A stretch of DNA of 14,844 nt. Origin: Chitinophagaceae bacterium. GTDB lineage: Bacteria > Bacteroidota > Bacteroidia > Chitinophagales > Chitinophagaceae. The stretch's first letter is position 1, and every line of letters starts with the position of its first letter. A program made the position numbers and the translations under genes. The stretch spans positions 1 through 14,844 of the forward strand of contig JALOMX010000010.1 of the NCBI GenBank assembly GCA_025455245.1, in the 5' to 3' direction. Below the pieces are notes generated by a model, which saw nothing but the letters and a program-made list of their open reading frames with translations, did no database searches and had not been told where the DNA came from. Positions 7,354 through 14,844 of this stretch are shown here, piece by piece.

Positions 7354-9306
7354 ATGAGGACATTATTTATAAACCTTATGATCCTCTGTCTGTGTACAGG
7401 GGCTGCAGAGGCACAACAAAAAAGGGCCTTATTAATTGGTATCGGAGACTACCCTCCCGAACTAGGATGGAGCAGCCTCAGTGCAGCCAATGATGTGGAA
7501 TACCTGAAAAGCGTATTGCCATTACAGGGTTTTAAGCCTGAAAACATTCAAATTATCCTTAATGAAAAAGCGACAAAAGAAGGAATTGAAAAAGCCATGT
7601 CGGAACTGATATCTGCTGCGGGCAAAGGCGATATCATTATGGTTCATTTCAGTGGGCACGGTCAGCAAATAACCGACGATAACGATGATGAAGCCGACGG
7701 GCTTGATGAAGCATGGGTTTCGTACGATGCACAGGCACGCTACGCCCCTACCGACCGGCCGGCAGCCCCTGCTTACAAGGGCGAAAAGCATATCCGTGAT
7801 GATCAGGTTGGAAAATGGCTGGAATCATTAAGCGGGATTGTAGGCAAAGAAGGAAGTATCCTTGTAAGCATCGATGCCTGCCATAGCGGCACAGCCACAC
7901 GGTCGGCCAATCTTGGAGTGGTGCGTGGCGACCCCGAGCCTTTTAACATTCCCATGCCCGGCAAAAAAAGAGACCTTATCAGACTCGGTCCCACAAAAGA
8001 TAAGGATTTTATTGGAGGTTCAGCCATGGAACGGGGCAATGTGGTGACCTTCAGCGCAAGTTCACCCACACAGGTAAACCGTGAAACCTTTGATGCCAAT
8101 AGCAAGGGTGTCGGGTCATTATCTTATGCATTTTCAAAAGCCCTGGCCGAACTTCCGGCAGGCGCTTCCTACGGAGATGTTTTTATGCGGGTGAAATCTA
8201 TGATACAGGCATGGATACCCACACAGTTCCCCATGATGGAAGGTGCGGCAAGCCAACAGATCTTTTCCGGAAATTACAAACCTGCATCCGAAGTAACATA
8301 TGTAGACCGATGGGCCGGCGATACTGCCATAACCGTTAAGATGGGCACCCTGCAACAATTAGGGCCCGGGGCTGAACTCGAACTTTTCGATCCCCAAACC
8401 GGTAAAACGGCAGCCACGGCCACTGCTACCAAAGTATCCATGGTTGAAACAATGGCACGGGTGGATACAAAACTCGACAACACTAAGCCATGGGCCGTCA
8501 GGATAAAATCCCTGCCCGTGAGCCCTTTCAAACTATTAGTTGGTTATGATGAGGCTAAGGTTCCGAAAGAATGGATCCCACTCCTGGATGATGCTTTGAA
8601 AAAATACGGTTTCACCGAAAAAAGCGACAACCCTTATTGCTGGATAACATATGCAAAGGATACGGGACTTGTACTGATAACCCCATACGATGACGCAGCC
8701 TATACCGATACCAAGGTGGCCAACGGAAAACTGGATAAGGATGCCATTGATGCTTTAAAAAATCCTTTGCAGGCCATTGCAAAAACTACGTTCTTCCGCT
8801 CGCAACCTGACGGAGGACCCCTTGCCGGAAAGGTAAAACTGGAACTGACCAATATGGCCGGCGAAAAATCATCCGGAACTACGCTTGTTTTCAGGGATCA
8901 GGAAAAATTCAACCTTACCCTAAAAAACAACGGGAGCAAGGTGATCTATTACTCCATTGTTGTCATCAATCCAAAGGGTGAAATGGAAGTATTATTGCCT
9001 TTTCCGGAAGAACTGCCACAGGACAGGTCGCTCAAAGCCGGAGGTACACTGGCTATTGATGAGAACACCATTGAAGCAAAGGGTTACGGAACAGAATACT
9101 TCAAGGTAGTGGTGAGCGAAAATCCGGGGTTTGACCTCAGGCCGATGTTTAATCCTGTTGCCAAAAAAAGGGGACAGCTTTCGAGCTGGGAAGAAGCCAT
9201 GATGTCAATCATGCAGCCCGAACCCGGAGAAATTCCTAAAAAAAGATCGGTACAGGTAAATGACGTTACCATTATTACACAAAGTTATCAGATCAGCAAG
9301 GACTGA
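7354..9306 (+). CDS. Exported metacaspase-like C14 protease with DUF4384-like C-terminal region
   Basis: A 650-residue protein. A signal peptide (1-20, GAAEA) leads straight into the first caspase strand (KRALLIGIGDYP), so there is no N-terminal prodomain. The caspase-fold domain covers about 22-290. It has the catalytic His in HFSGHGQQ (H102), the catalytic Cys in SIDACHSGT (C176), and the acidic metacaspase-type insertion DDNDDEADGLDEAWVSYD (108-125), a likely Ca2+- or substrate-related loop. It is therefore predicted to be active; metacaspases generally cut after Arg or Lys. Residues about 300-490 are unassigned beta-rich sequence. Residues about 505-590 (EKFNLTLKNN, then a YYSIVVINPKGEMEVLLPFP block) look like a DUF4384 domain, often found with bacterial caspases and kinases. 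The TPR-CHAT gene starts 10 bp after the stop, so the two form one operon. Being exported sets it apart from cytosolic defence caspases. Confidence 0.92.
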   Translation: MRTLFINLMILCLCTGAAEAQQKRALLIGIGDYPPELGWSSLSAANDVEYLKSVLPLQGFKPENIQIILNEKATKEGIEKAMSELISAAGKGDIIMVHFSGHGQQITDDNDDEADGLDEAWVSYDAQARYAPTDRPAAPAYKGEKHIRDDQVGKWLESLSGIVGKEGSILVSIDACHSGTATRSANLGVVRGDPEPFNIPMPGKKRDLIRLGPTKDKDFIGGSAMERGNVVTFSASSPTQVNRETFDANSKGVGSLSYAFSKALAELPAGASYGDVFMRVKSMIQAWIPTQFPMMEGAASQQIFSGNYKPASEVTYVDRWAGDTAITVKMGTLQQLGPGAELELFDPQTGKTAATATATKVSMVETMARVDTKLDNTKPWAVRIKSLPVSPFKLLVGYDEAKVPKEWIPLLDDALKKYGFTEKSDNPYCWITYAKDTGLVLITPYDDAAYTDTKVANGKLDKDAIDALKNPLQAIAKTTFFRSQPDGGPLAGKVKLELTNMAGEKSSGTTLVFRDQEKFNLTLKNNGSKVIYYSIVVINPKGEMEVLLPFPEELPQDRSLKAGGTLAIDENTIEAKGYGTEYFKVVVSENPGFDLRPMFNPVAKKRGQLSSWEEAMMSIMQPEPGEIPKKRSVQVNDVTIITQSYQISKD

Positions 9307-9316
9307 CAGGGTTTTT

Positions 9317-12300
9317 ATGTCGGGGAAAAGAACAACGATAAACCGGAAAAAGGTAGTACACCTGCTCGCAGCTACAGCTTTTTGTATGCTGTTGTTTACT
9401 GCCGGAAATGCACAATCCCTCCGTGAAATCCTGATGCCCATTGTGTATACCGACACCACCAAAAACCCGATGGCTGTCGTATGCCGGTCATCTTTTGCGG
9501 CTTCGGTGAAACGCTTTCAAAACGGCGAAGCCGTTGCTCCCTACGAAGCGGAAGGCAAGCTGGATTATGGCAGGAACCTCGGCAGTATAACCGTAATCAA
9601 TACCAAAGATTCATTTGTAGTAATGAATATCAACAGGAGTGCGCTTGGCCTGTCAAGGGGTATTCGCATAGGAGACCTGGTGAAGCTGAATGTTTCCGAC
9701 ACCACCTATCACCCCATGCATTTTACAGGGCATATCCTGGCGCTGAACCTGAAGTTATTAACGTATGAAAAGGACCCGTTCTATTCCGAAATGTCGCTGG
9801 CAAAAAGATATAGTGAGCGTCCGGAAGACACTGAGGAATGGCTTCTTGATACCCTGTACCATGACCTGAAAAGCTTTTACGAAGGGTATAAAGAAAACCT
9901 GACGGGAGAAACCTTTACCACACCCTTTCCAAAAGGAAGATACAAAGGCCGAAACCTTGTACAGGTATTTGAATCGCTTACCAAAGAGGATATTAAGGCC
10001 TATTTATGGTTCATGATTTCTTTTCCCGGGAAATATATTGGGAATCCTTACAAGTTCAATGAAACATTTGCAACATGGCTTATCAATGATTCTCCTATCG
10101 GCGGCTATGAAGTGCTTAAGATTTACGAAGATGCAAAAAGAGATTCCGCTGCCTTTTCCCGTAAGGTAATGTCGATCCCTGGCTTTCTTTCTGAAAAGGG
10201 ACTTGCCTATAATGCATGCCTCAATGCCAATTCTGCCGGATACTGGACCGAAACCTATGCCGATGAATTATATAAAGGTGTAATATGGTACAGCCGCCTT
10301 GCAAAAGACAAACATGGCGAAGGCCTTGTATATCTTTACCGTGCCGAAGCCTTCCAAAACAAAGAAATGTGGGATGAAGCTTTGAAAAATTGCCGGTTGT
10401 CAGCAGCAATGTACAGCAACCCGCCATACGATGACAGGCTGCTCGATCTCTACTTTAAGCAATCCTATATCTACTACACCACTTCGCGCTTTGATTCAAG
10501 TTTTGTAATGCTGCAGGAAATAAAAAGGATATTGAACAAAACAGACCTTAACATTGAAGACTATAACCCTGATGAAGCGCTTGGAAAGTACCATAATTAC
10601 ATGGCCTATACTTACTATAAACAAGGCCGCTACAAAGATGCCGACTTCCATATTGATTCATCGCAGGGCTTACTCGCAGGCATGGAAGACAATAAAACCA
10701 TAACCTCCATGGCTTACAATTACAATCTGAAGGGCGATATCTATAAAAGCCAATCCCTGTTCGACAAATCACTTGAAGCTTATCAAAAATCATCAGATCT
10801 GTACAAAAGGGCCGGTGATGTAAAAACCGCTGCTACCGTAAGAATAGATGTGGGCATTATCATGTTCAAACAAGGGCGTTATAAAGAAAGCAACGACCTG
10901 TTGTATAAAATTTATCCGCTTTTTGAATTGGAAAATGACTATAACAATATGGGGCTTTGCCTTTCGCAGATTGGCCAAAACTACTGGAACCTTAATCTAT
11001 ACGACTCAGCTATTGCATCCCATAATAAAGCTATTGGTTTCCGACGTCAATCCGGCAACCGTTCAGGGCAGGCTTTCAGCTGGGAACAATTGGGAACGCT
11101 TTACCAGAAAGCAGGCCTCAAGCCCAATGCACTTGCAGCGTTGGATTCTGCAGCCGCCCTTTACGAAGGACTTGACAGCAAAACGGAACTCGCCGAAATA
11201 TTGCTCAGCGCAGGAAAAGTTTATAAAAACGATAAAGAAAAAGATAAGGCTGAGTTTTACTACCGAAAAGCCGCCAATACCCTTGCAGCGATAGGTAACC
11301 GTGGAAGTTATGCTGATGCGCTGTTTGAACTCGGCCTTTTACTATCTGATGACAAACCCGAACTTGCTTACCAATACCAGGATAGTTGCAGGCTTTTATG
11401 CCTTGAAGCAGGCAAACTAAGTGATGCCGCTTATGCCATGATGAATATGGGCAACCTTGAAAAGAAAAAAGGCAATCGCGAAAAAGGCAAGCAATGGTAT
11501 GATGAGGCAAAGAAAATAGTGGATGACCTGAACGAACCACATGCCGCAGCGCATTTTTACAGGTCAATGGGCAGCGATGCATCCATCGAACTTGATTTTG
11601 AACAGGGCATACAATACTATTACAAAGCCATTCAGGTTTTCGACAGTACCGATAAAGCCACAGCCCTGCAAACAAGAAGCAGTGTTGCAAACAACCTGCA
11701 AAACCTCGGCAATTACGACCTCGCAGAAAAAGTCATAGACAGCATACAGGTAATGGCAAGAGAATCTGCGCTGCTGCTTGAACTTGCCGAAGCCTGCACA
11801 CAAAAGGCATGGATATTGATTGGACAGGGACAACTCGAAAAGGGTGTCCCGTTGATTGACAGCGCCTCCAAATACTATACCCTGTCCGGAAATACCAACA
11901 GCCTTGCCTATATCAGCGATTTACGCGGCGAATTGAACAGGCGCTTATTCAACTTTGCCGAAGCGTACAAATGGTATTCGGTTTCAGACAGCATTTATGC
12001 CAAAACAAATAACCCATGGCTTCATTCGGCACGCATGTTCAATTTCGTTGTGCTGTATTTCTACCAGGGCGATTATCAGAAATCACTGGATTATACATAC
12101 AAAGCCATTGCACTCAGACCATTTTACCTGGAAGACCAGACCTATGTAGACCTGCAGGTGGCATTAGGCGAAATATACTATTACCTGAACAAACCTGATA
12201 GCTGCAAATGGTTTATGGATAAGTACATGCCCGTTGCCCGGGCTAAAAAACTTACATCAAGCCTGAACCTGATATCGCTGATGAAAGGACGCCTGCTTGT

Positions 12301-14119
12301 GGACGAAAAAAAGTATGAAGAAGCAATACCTTTTCTTACAGGCCCGGCATCGGAACAGTCCTTTAAAATGAATAAGAATGTGTACCAGCAGGCATTGGGA
12401 TACCTTGGCCTTGCCTTTAGTGGGATTGGGAAAAAAGACAGTGCAAACAAATACTTTGACCTTGCCGTAAAATTTGCAAACAATTTTGAACTTCCATCAT
12501 TCAGTTGGGAGGCCATTTACCTTGCCGGTCTTGATGCTTACAAAAATGAGGATTACGTCAAGTCAATACCGTTGTTTAAGCAGGCGGTAGCCCTTGTAAA
12601 CAAACAGGCGGCAAACCTGTATGGAGGCGATGAAGCAGGTAAACTTTTCCGGCAGCAACCGGCCAAGGCCGATCTGTATTTTAAACTGATGAGCGCCCTT
12701 ACCAAAACCGGACAAAAAGATGAAGCATGGCAATATGCCACTTTATCACAGGCCGCGGCTGTGAGCGACCTTGCCGGCGGGCTCGGCGCCGAAATGGGCA
12801 ATGAAGAAAAACAAAAGGCCCTGAAAGAGGCACAGGCTAAATTTGAAAGGGTACAAAGTGTTGGGGCGGCCCTTCAGGATTCCAAAAAAGACGGGAACAA
12901 CAAGGCTGCACAAATTGCATTGCTCGAACAAAAACGTGCCATTGCCGAAACGGAGTACCTCAATTACATCAAAACCTTAAAAGATCAGTTTCCCGAGCTC
13001 AACAATTTTTTTGCCAATCAGGTAAACCCCGAAGAATTCAGGAACCTGCACAGCAACCTCGAAGAAGATATGGCCATGCTGATGTATGTGGTGAATGATA
13101 AAGAACTGATGATCTTTTGGGCAACACAGGAAAAAACAGGTATTGTAACCGGGAACATACCCGAAGATTTTTACAACACCATCGATCAGTGGATTGTGGC
13201 TTTGAAGAACCCGCTGCGCCCCGCCAATGCGGGCCCGTTGGTGCTTCGTACAAAGATTGGCAAAGTGCCATCCACTGCCAAGCCAACTTTGGATGTAAAG
13301 TCGGGAGCGCAACAATTATACAACCTGCTTTTTGAACCGGTATTGGCTGAAATAAAGGACAAAAAATCATGGTGCATTATCCCCAACGGAAAACTGACTC
13401 ATATCCCGTTTCATGCATTGGGCACCACCAACAGCGAAGGTAAATTTGAATATGTGGCAGCAACCAAAAACATTTTCTACACCAACAAGCCGGGGCAAAT
13501 GTTTATTGCATGGAACCGCCGCAACAAACAAAACTTTGCCGTGTTTGGCAATCCCGATAAAAGCCTGACAAGCGCCGGTGTGGAAGCAAAGGAAATTGCC
13601 AAAGTATATACAGCTGCCCATGTGTATACCGAAGATTCAGCAACAGTTGACCTTGCCAAACAAAGCCTCACGGGTATGCATTATGTTCATTTTGCCACGC
13701 ATGGCGTATTGGCCTACCCCGATTTTGACAGCAGTTACCTTGTTTTTGCCCCGGGTCCGGGACAGCCTAACGGTGGCAAATTGTCGCTGTGGGAAATAAG
13801 GCAGCTCAGCATAAAGGGCTGCGACCTTGTAACCCTGAGCGCCTGTGAAACCGCCGTAACCTATGGTGATGCCAAAAAAGGATGGTATATCAGCCCGGCC
13901 AATGCCTTCCTGCTCAACAGGGTTCGCAGTGTGGTGGCTTCTCTTTGGGAAGTGGACGATAACAGTACCGGCCTGCTGATGCAGCAATTTTACAAACACC
14001 TGCAAAGCATGCCCAAAGTGGAAGCCTTACGGCAGGCCATGGCCGATGTAAGCGCCAAACCTGAATATGAACATCCTTTTTACTGGGCGGCTTTTGTACT
14101 GTATGGCGATTGGCAATAA
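9317..14119 (+). CDS. Giant exported TPR-CHAT protease
   Basis: A 1600-residue protein. I chose the ATG at 9317, ten bases after the caspase stop with AGG just upstream, because it precedes a signal peptide (basic GKRTTINRKK then a hydrophobic core ending AGNAQ, about 1-33); the frame also opens at 9260 inside the caspase gene but that start adds a polar leader. Residues about 34-320 are an unassigned N-terminal region. About 325-1150 is a long array of tetratricopeptide-type helical repeats (for example KQGRYKDA, KQGRYKES, YYRKAANTLAAIGN). A charged coiled-coil-like helix follows (about 1162-1230), then the CHAT domain (about 1236-1600). The CHAT dyad is intact: H1462 in VHFATHGV and C1510 in TLSACETA. 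CHAT is a clan CD caspase/separase-like protease fold, and TPRs usually hold substrate or partner. It is likely co-expressed with the caspase. The type III-E CRISPR protease is a TPR-CHAT, but no CRISPR genes are here and this one is exported. Confidence 0.93.
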   Translation: MSGKRTTINRKKVVHLLAATAFCMLLFTAGNAQSLREILMPIVYTDTTKNPMAVVCRSSFAASVKRFQNGEAVAPYEAEGKLDYGRNLGSITVINTKDSFVVMNINRSALGLSRGIRIGDLVKLNVSDTTYHPMHFTGHILALNLKLLTYEKDPFYSEMSLAKRYSERPEDTEEWLLDTLYHDLKSFYEGYKENLTGETFTTPFPKGRYKGRNLVQVFESLTKEDIKAYLWFMISFPGKYIGNPYKFNETFATWLINDSPIGGYEVLKIYEDAKRDSAAFSRKVMSIPGFLSEKGLAYNACLNANSAGYWTETYADELYKGVIWYSRLAKDKHGEGLVYLYRAEAFQNKEMWDEALKNCRLSAAMYSNPPYDDRLLDLYFKQSYIYYTTSRFDSSFVMLQEIKRILNKTDLNIEDYNPDEALGKYHNYMAYTYYKQGRYKDADFHIDSSQGLLAGMEDNKTITSMAYNYNLKGDIYKSQSLFDKSLEAYQKSSDLYKRAGDVKTAATVRIDVGIIMFKQGRYKESNDLLYKIYPLFELENDYNNMGLCLSQIGQNYWNLNLYDSAIASHNKAIGFRRQSGNRSGQAFSWEQLGTLYQKAGLKPNALAALDSAAALYEGLDSKTELAEILLSAGKVYKNDKEKDKAEFYYRKAANTLAAIGNRGSYADALFELGLLLSDDKPELAYQYQDSCRLLCLEAGKLSDAAYAMMNMGNLEKKKGNREKGKQWYDEAKKIVDDLNEPHAAAHFYRSMGSDASIELDFEQGIQYYYKAIQVFDSTDKATALQTRSSVANNLQNLGNYDLAEKVIDSIQVMARESALLLELAEACTQKAWILIGQGQLEKGVPLIDSASKYYTLSGNTNSLAYISDLRGELNRRLFNFAEAYKWYSVSDSIYAKTNNPWLHSARMFNFVVLYFYQGDYQKSLDYTYKAIALRPFYLEDQTYVDLQVALGEIYYYLNKPDSCKWFMDKYMPVARAKKLTSSLNLISLMKGRLLVDEKKYEEAIPFLTGPASEQSFKMNKNVYQQALGYLGLAFSGIGKKDSANKYFDLAVKFANNFELPSFSWEAIYLAGLDAYKNEDYVKSIPLFKQAVALVNKQAANLYGGDEAGKLFRQQPAKADLYFKLMSALTKTGQKDEAWQYATLSQAAAVSDLAGGLGAEMGNEEKQKALKEAQAKFERVQSVGAALQDSKKDGNNKAAQIALLEQKRAIAETEYLNYIKTLKDQFPELNNFFANQVNPEEFRNLHSNLEEDMAMLMYVVNDKELMIFWATQEKTGIVTGNIPEDFYNTIDQWIVALKNPLRPANAGPLVLRTKIGKVPSTAKPTLDVKSGAQQLYNLLFEPVLAEIKDKKSWCIIPNGKLTHIPFHALGTTNSEGKFEYVAATKNIFYTNKPGQMFIAWNRRNKQNFAVFGNPDKSLTSAGVEAKEIAKVYTAAHVYTEDSATVDLAKQSLTGMHYVHFATHGVLAYPDFDSSYLVFAPGPGQPNGGKLSLWEIRQLSIKGCDLVTLSACETAVTYGDAKKGWYISPANAFLLNRVRSVVASLWEVDDNSTGLLMQQFYKHLQSMPKVEALRQAMADVSAKPEYEHPFYWAAFVLYGDWQ

Positions 14120-14129
14120 AGCTATGCAG

Positions 14130-14152
14130 GGTATTCAATCCAATTGAATGCC
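14130..14152 (+). terminator. Weak hairpin after the TPR-CHAT gene
   Basis: GGTATTCAA (14130-14138) pairs with TTGAATGCC (14144-14152) through 9 bp with one wobble and a 5-nt loop, starting 10 bp after the TPR-CHAT stop. The T-rich stretch that follows is broken (GTTCATTTTAGGTTTTCC), so termination would be partial, leaving room for read-through into the chagasin-like gene. Confidence 0.4.
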
Positions 14153-14215
14153 GTTCATTTTAGGTTTTCCTTTTTAAGTAATACCCTATTTTTATCATCG
14201 CATAAATTTCACCTT

Positions 14216-14602
14216 ATGAAATCATTCTTTCTTTCGATAGTTATGGTAACGTTCAGTTCGATTGCTTTTTCCCAAAAAAACAAAGTGGATGCAAGCATTG
14301 ATCTGGTAACCAAAACACAGGATTCCATTAGCCTTGGCAAAGGCAAAAACATCGTGGTGATGCTGCCGGTAAAAAACCGTGCCGGAGATGACTGGAAACT
14401 CTCACCTGTTCCTTCCAAACTTAAATTCACCCAAAGCTATCTCGGGCAGGCAGGCATGTTGCCCAATCAGGAAGAACCCAAGCTGTTTTTCTTTAAGGCT
14501 ACGGCAGCAGGAACGGATTCCATCCGATTCCAATACCTGAATCCGAAAGCGCCTGCAGGGGAAGCCCCTGAATACAGGGTGCTGTATGTAAACATCCAAT
14601 AA
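14216..14602 (+). CDS. Small exported protein with chagasin-like (I42) inhibitor framework
   Basis: A 128-residue protein with a signal peptide (1-20, SSIAFSQ). The mature part follows the chagasin/I42 layout closely. It has a strand of the type GKGKNIVVMLP (41-51), a BC loop KNRAGDDW (53-60) in exact register with the family's NPTTGFxW (Gly57 and Trp60 kept), and FFFKATAAGTDSIRFQYLNP (91-110), which matches the family's 'F.v.a..aGt..v.l.Y.rPW' block, ending in a YRVLYVNI strand. The three inhibitory loops themselves are altered (no NPTT, no GxGG, NPK for RPW). I42 proteins are known to block papain-type (C1) proteases. Here the gene follows two clan CD cysteine proteases by 96 bp on the same strand, suggesting it may restrain them; that is inference. 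The start at 14216 is chosen for its signal peptide; upstream frame (from 14144) has no such feature. It converges on proA with an 11-bp gap. Confidence 0.65.
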   Translation: MKSFFLSIVMVTFSSIAFSQKNKVDASIDLVTKTQDSISLGKGKNIVVMLPVKNRAGDDWKLSPVPSKLKFTQSYLGQAGMLPNQEEPKLFFFKATAAGTDSIRFQYLNPKAPAGEAPEYRVLYVNIQ

Positions 14603-14613
14603 TAAAGGCTATA

Positions 14614-14844
14614 TCATCTTGTTTGCCCGCTGCCCCGCACGATCCATTTTTCACAAACAAGCTTTTCAAGGGCAAATGGCCCGCGTGCATGCAGCTTTTG
14701 CGTACTGATGCCAAGTTCGGCGCCAAGTCCGAATTCGCCGCCGTCGGTAAACCTTGTGCTTGCATTGTGGTAAACTGCAGCCGCATCTACTTCGTTTAAA
14801 AACATTTCGGCCACGGCAGCATCCTCTGTTACAATGGCTTCGCT
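14614..14844 (-). CDS. proA: Gamma-glutamyl phosphate reductase ProA, C-terminal 76 residues only
   Basis: The window cuts this gene; only the C-terminal 76 codons and the stop (14616-14614) are visible. The segment is highly characteristic of Pro[21 protein letters not shown], then [19 protein letters not shown] and the terminal KWIVRGSGQ. ProA is a cytoplasmic NADPH-dependent enzyme that reduces gamma-glutamyl phosphate to glutamate 5-semialdehyde, the second step of proline synthesis. The catalytic Cys lies in the missing part. As a housekeeping gene it marks the right boundary of the protease region and shows this is chromosomal DNA. It is convergent with the chagasin-like gene and no terminator is visible between them. 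Confidence 0.95.
   Translation of the reverse strand, partial: SEAIVTEDAAVAEMFLNEVDAAAVYHNASTRFTDGGEFGLGAELGISTQKLHARGPFALEKLVCEKWIVRGSGQTR

Noticed and set aside
9260..9316. Longer start for the TPR-CHAT gene overlapping the caspase gene
   Set aside because: The extra 19 residues are polar and sit before a good signal peptide that starts at 9317; the later ATG has suitable spacing from the caspase stop and an AGG upstream.
11205..11833. Long open frames on the minus strand opposite the TPR region
   Set aside because: They are Cys/His/Arg-rich antisense shadows of the TPR-CHAT gene with no domain or start signal.
7354..14119. Type III-E CRISPR (Craspase-like) or gasdermin defence system
   Set aside because: There is a TPR-CHAT and a caspase, but no CRISPR repeats, no gRAMP-like effector and no gasdermin-like gene in the window, and both proteases carry signal peptides.
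14144..14215. 24-residue N-terminal extension of the chagasin-like protein
   Set aside because: The extension overlaps the hairpin after the TPR-CHAT gene and would bury the signal peptide that begins at 14216.

Overview
The window looks like chromosomal DNA of a Bacteroidota bacterium, most likely of the Chitinophagaceae or a relative. The reasons are the moderate GC content, the many short Lys/Asn-rich signal peptides ending in A-Q or G-Q, A-rich leaders without strong Shine-Dalgarno sites, one clear TAnnTTTG-type promoter element, and the family repertoire (exported astacins, ARPP-1/DUF6569, exported caspase-like and TPR-CHAT proteins). There are no tRNA or rRNA genes, CRISPR arrays, insertion sequences or phage genes. 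Both ends cut a gene.

Layout. Positions 1-2541 (minus strand) hold a small outer-membrane-type protein translationally coupled to a two-domain chromate transporter (chrA), followed by an FAD/NAD(P)-binding oxidoreductase that runs off the left edge. Positions 2832-3485 (plus) hold a class I SAM methyltransferase with a signal peptide. Positions 3506-7082 (minus) hold, in transcription order, an intact exported astacin metalloprotease, a terminator, a shorter astacin paralogue that has lost its catalytic Glu, an exported CxxC protein resembling DUF3299, and an exported ARPP-1/DUF6569 protein. Positions 7354-14602 (plus) hold an exported metacaspase-like C14 protease, an exported 1600-residue TPR-CHAT protease 10 bp downstream, and then a small exported protein whose framework matches the chagasin family of cysteine-protease inhibitors (MEROPS I42). 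At the right edge, 14614-14844 (minus) is the C-terminus of gamma-glutamyl phosphate reductase (proA), a housekeeping gene.

The most interesting part is 4927-14602, where exported proteases and likely protease regulators are concentrated. Two clan CD cysteine proteases (caspase and CHAT, both with intact His/Cys dyads) are followed by a chagasin-like protein. Divergent to them, a live astacin sits next to a probable dead copy. The working hypothesis is an envelope or extracellular proteolytic system with built-in control: TPR-CHAT as sensor or partner, caspase as effector or the reverse, the chagasin-like protein as restraint, and the pseudo-astacin as decoy or scaffold. The domains and residues are read from the sequence; the functional links are inference.
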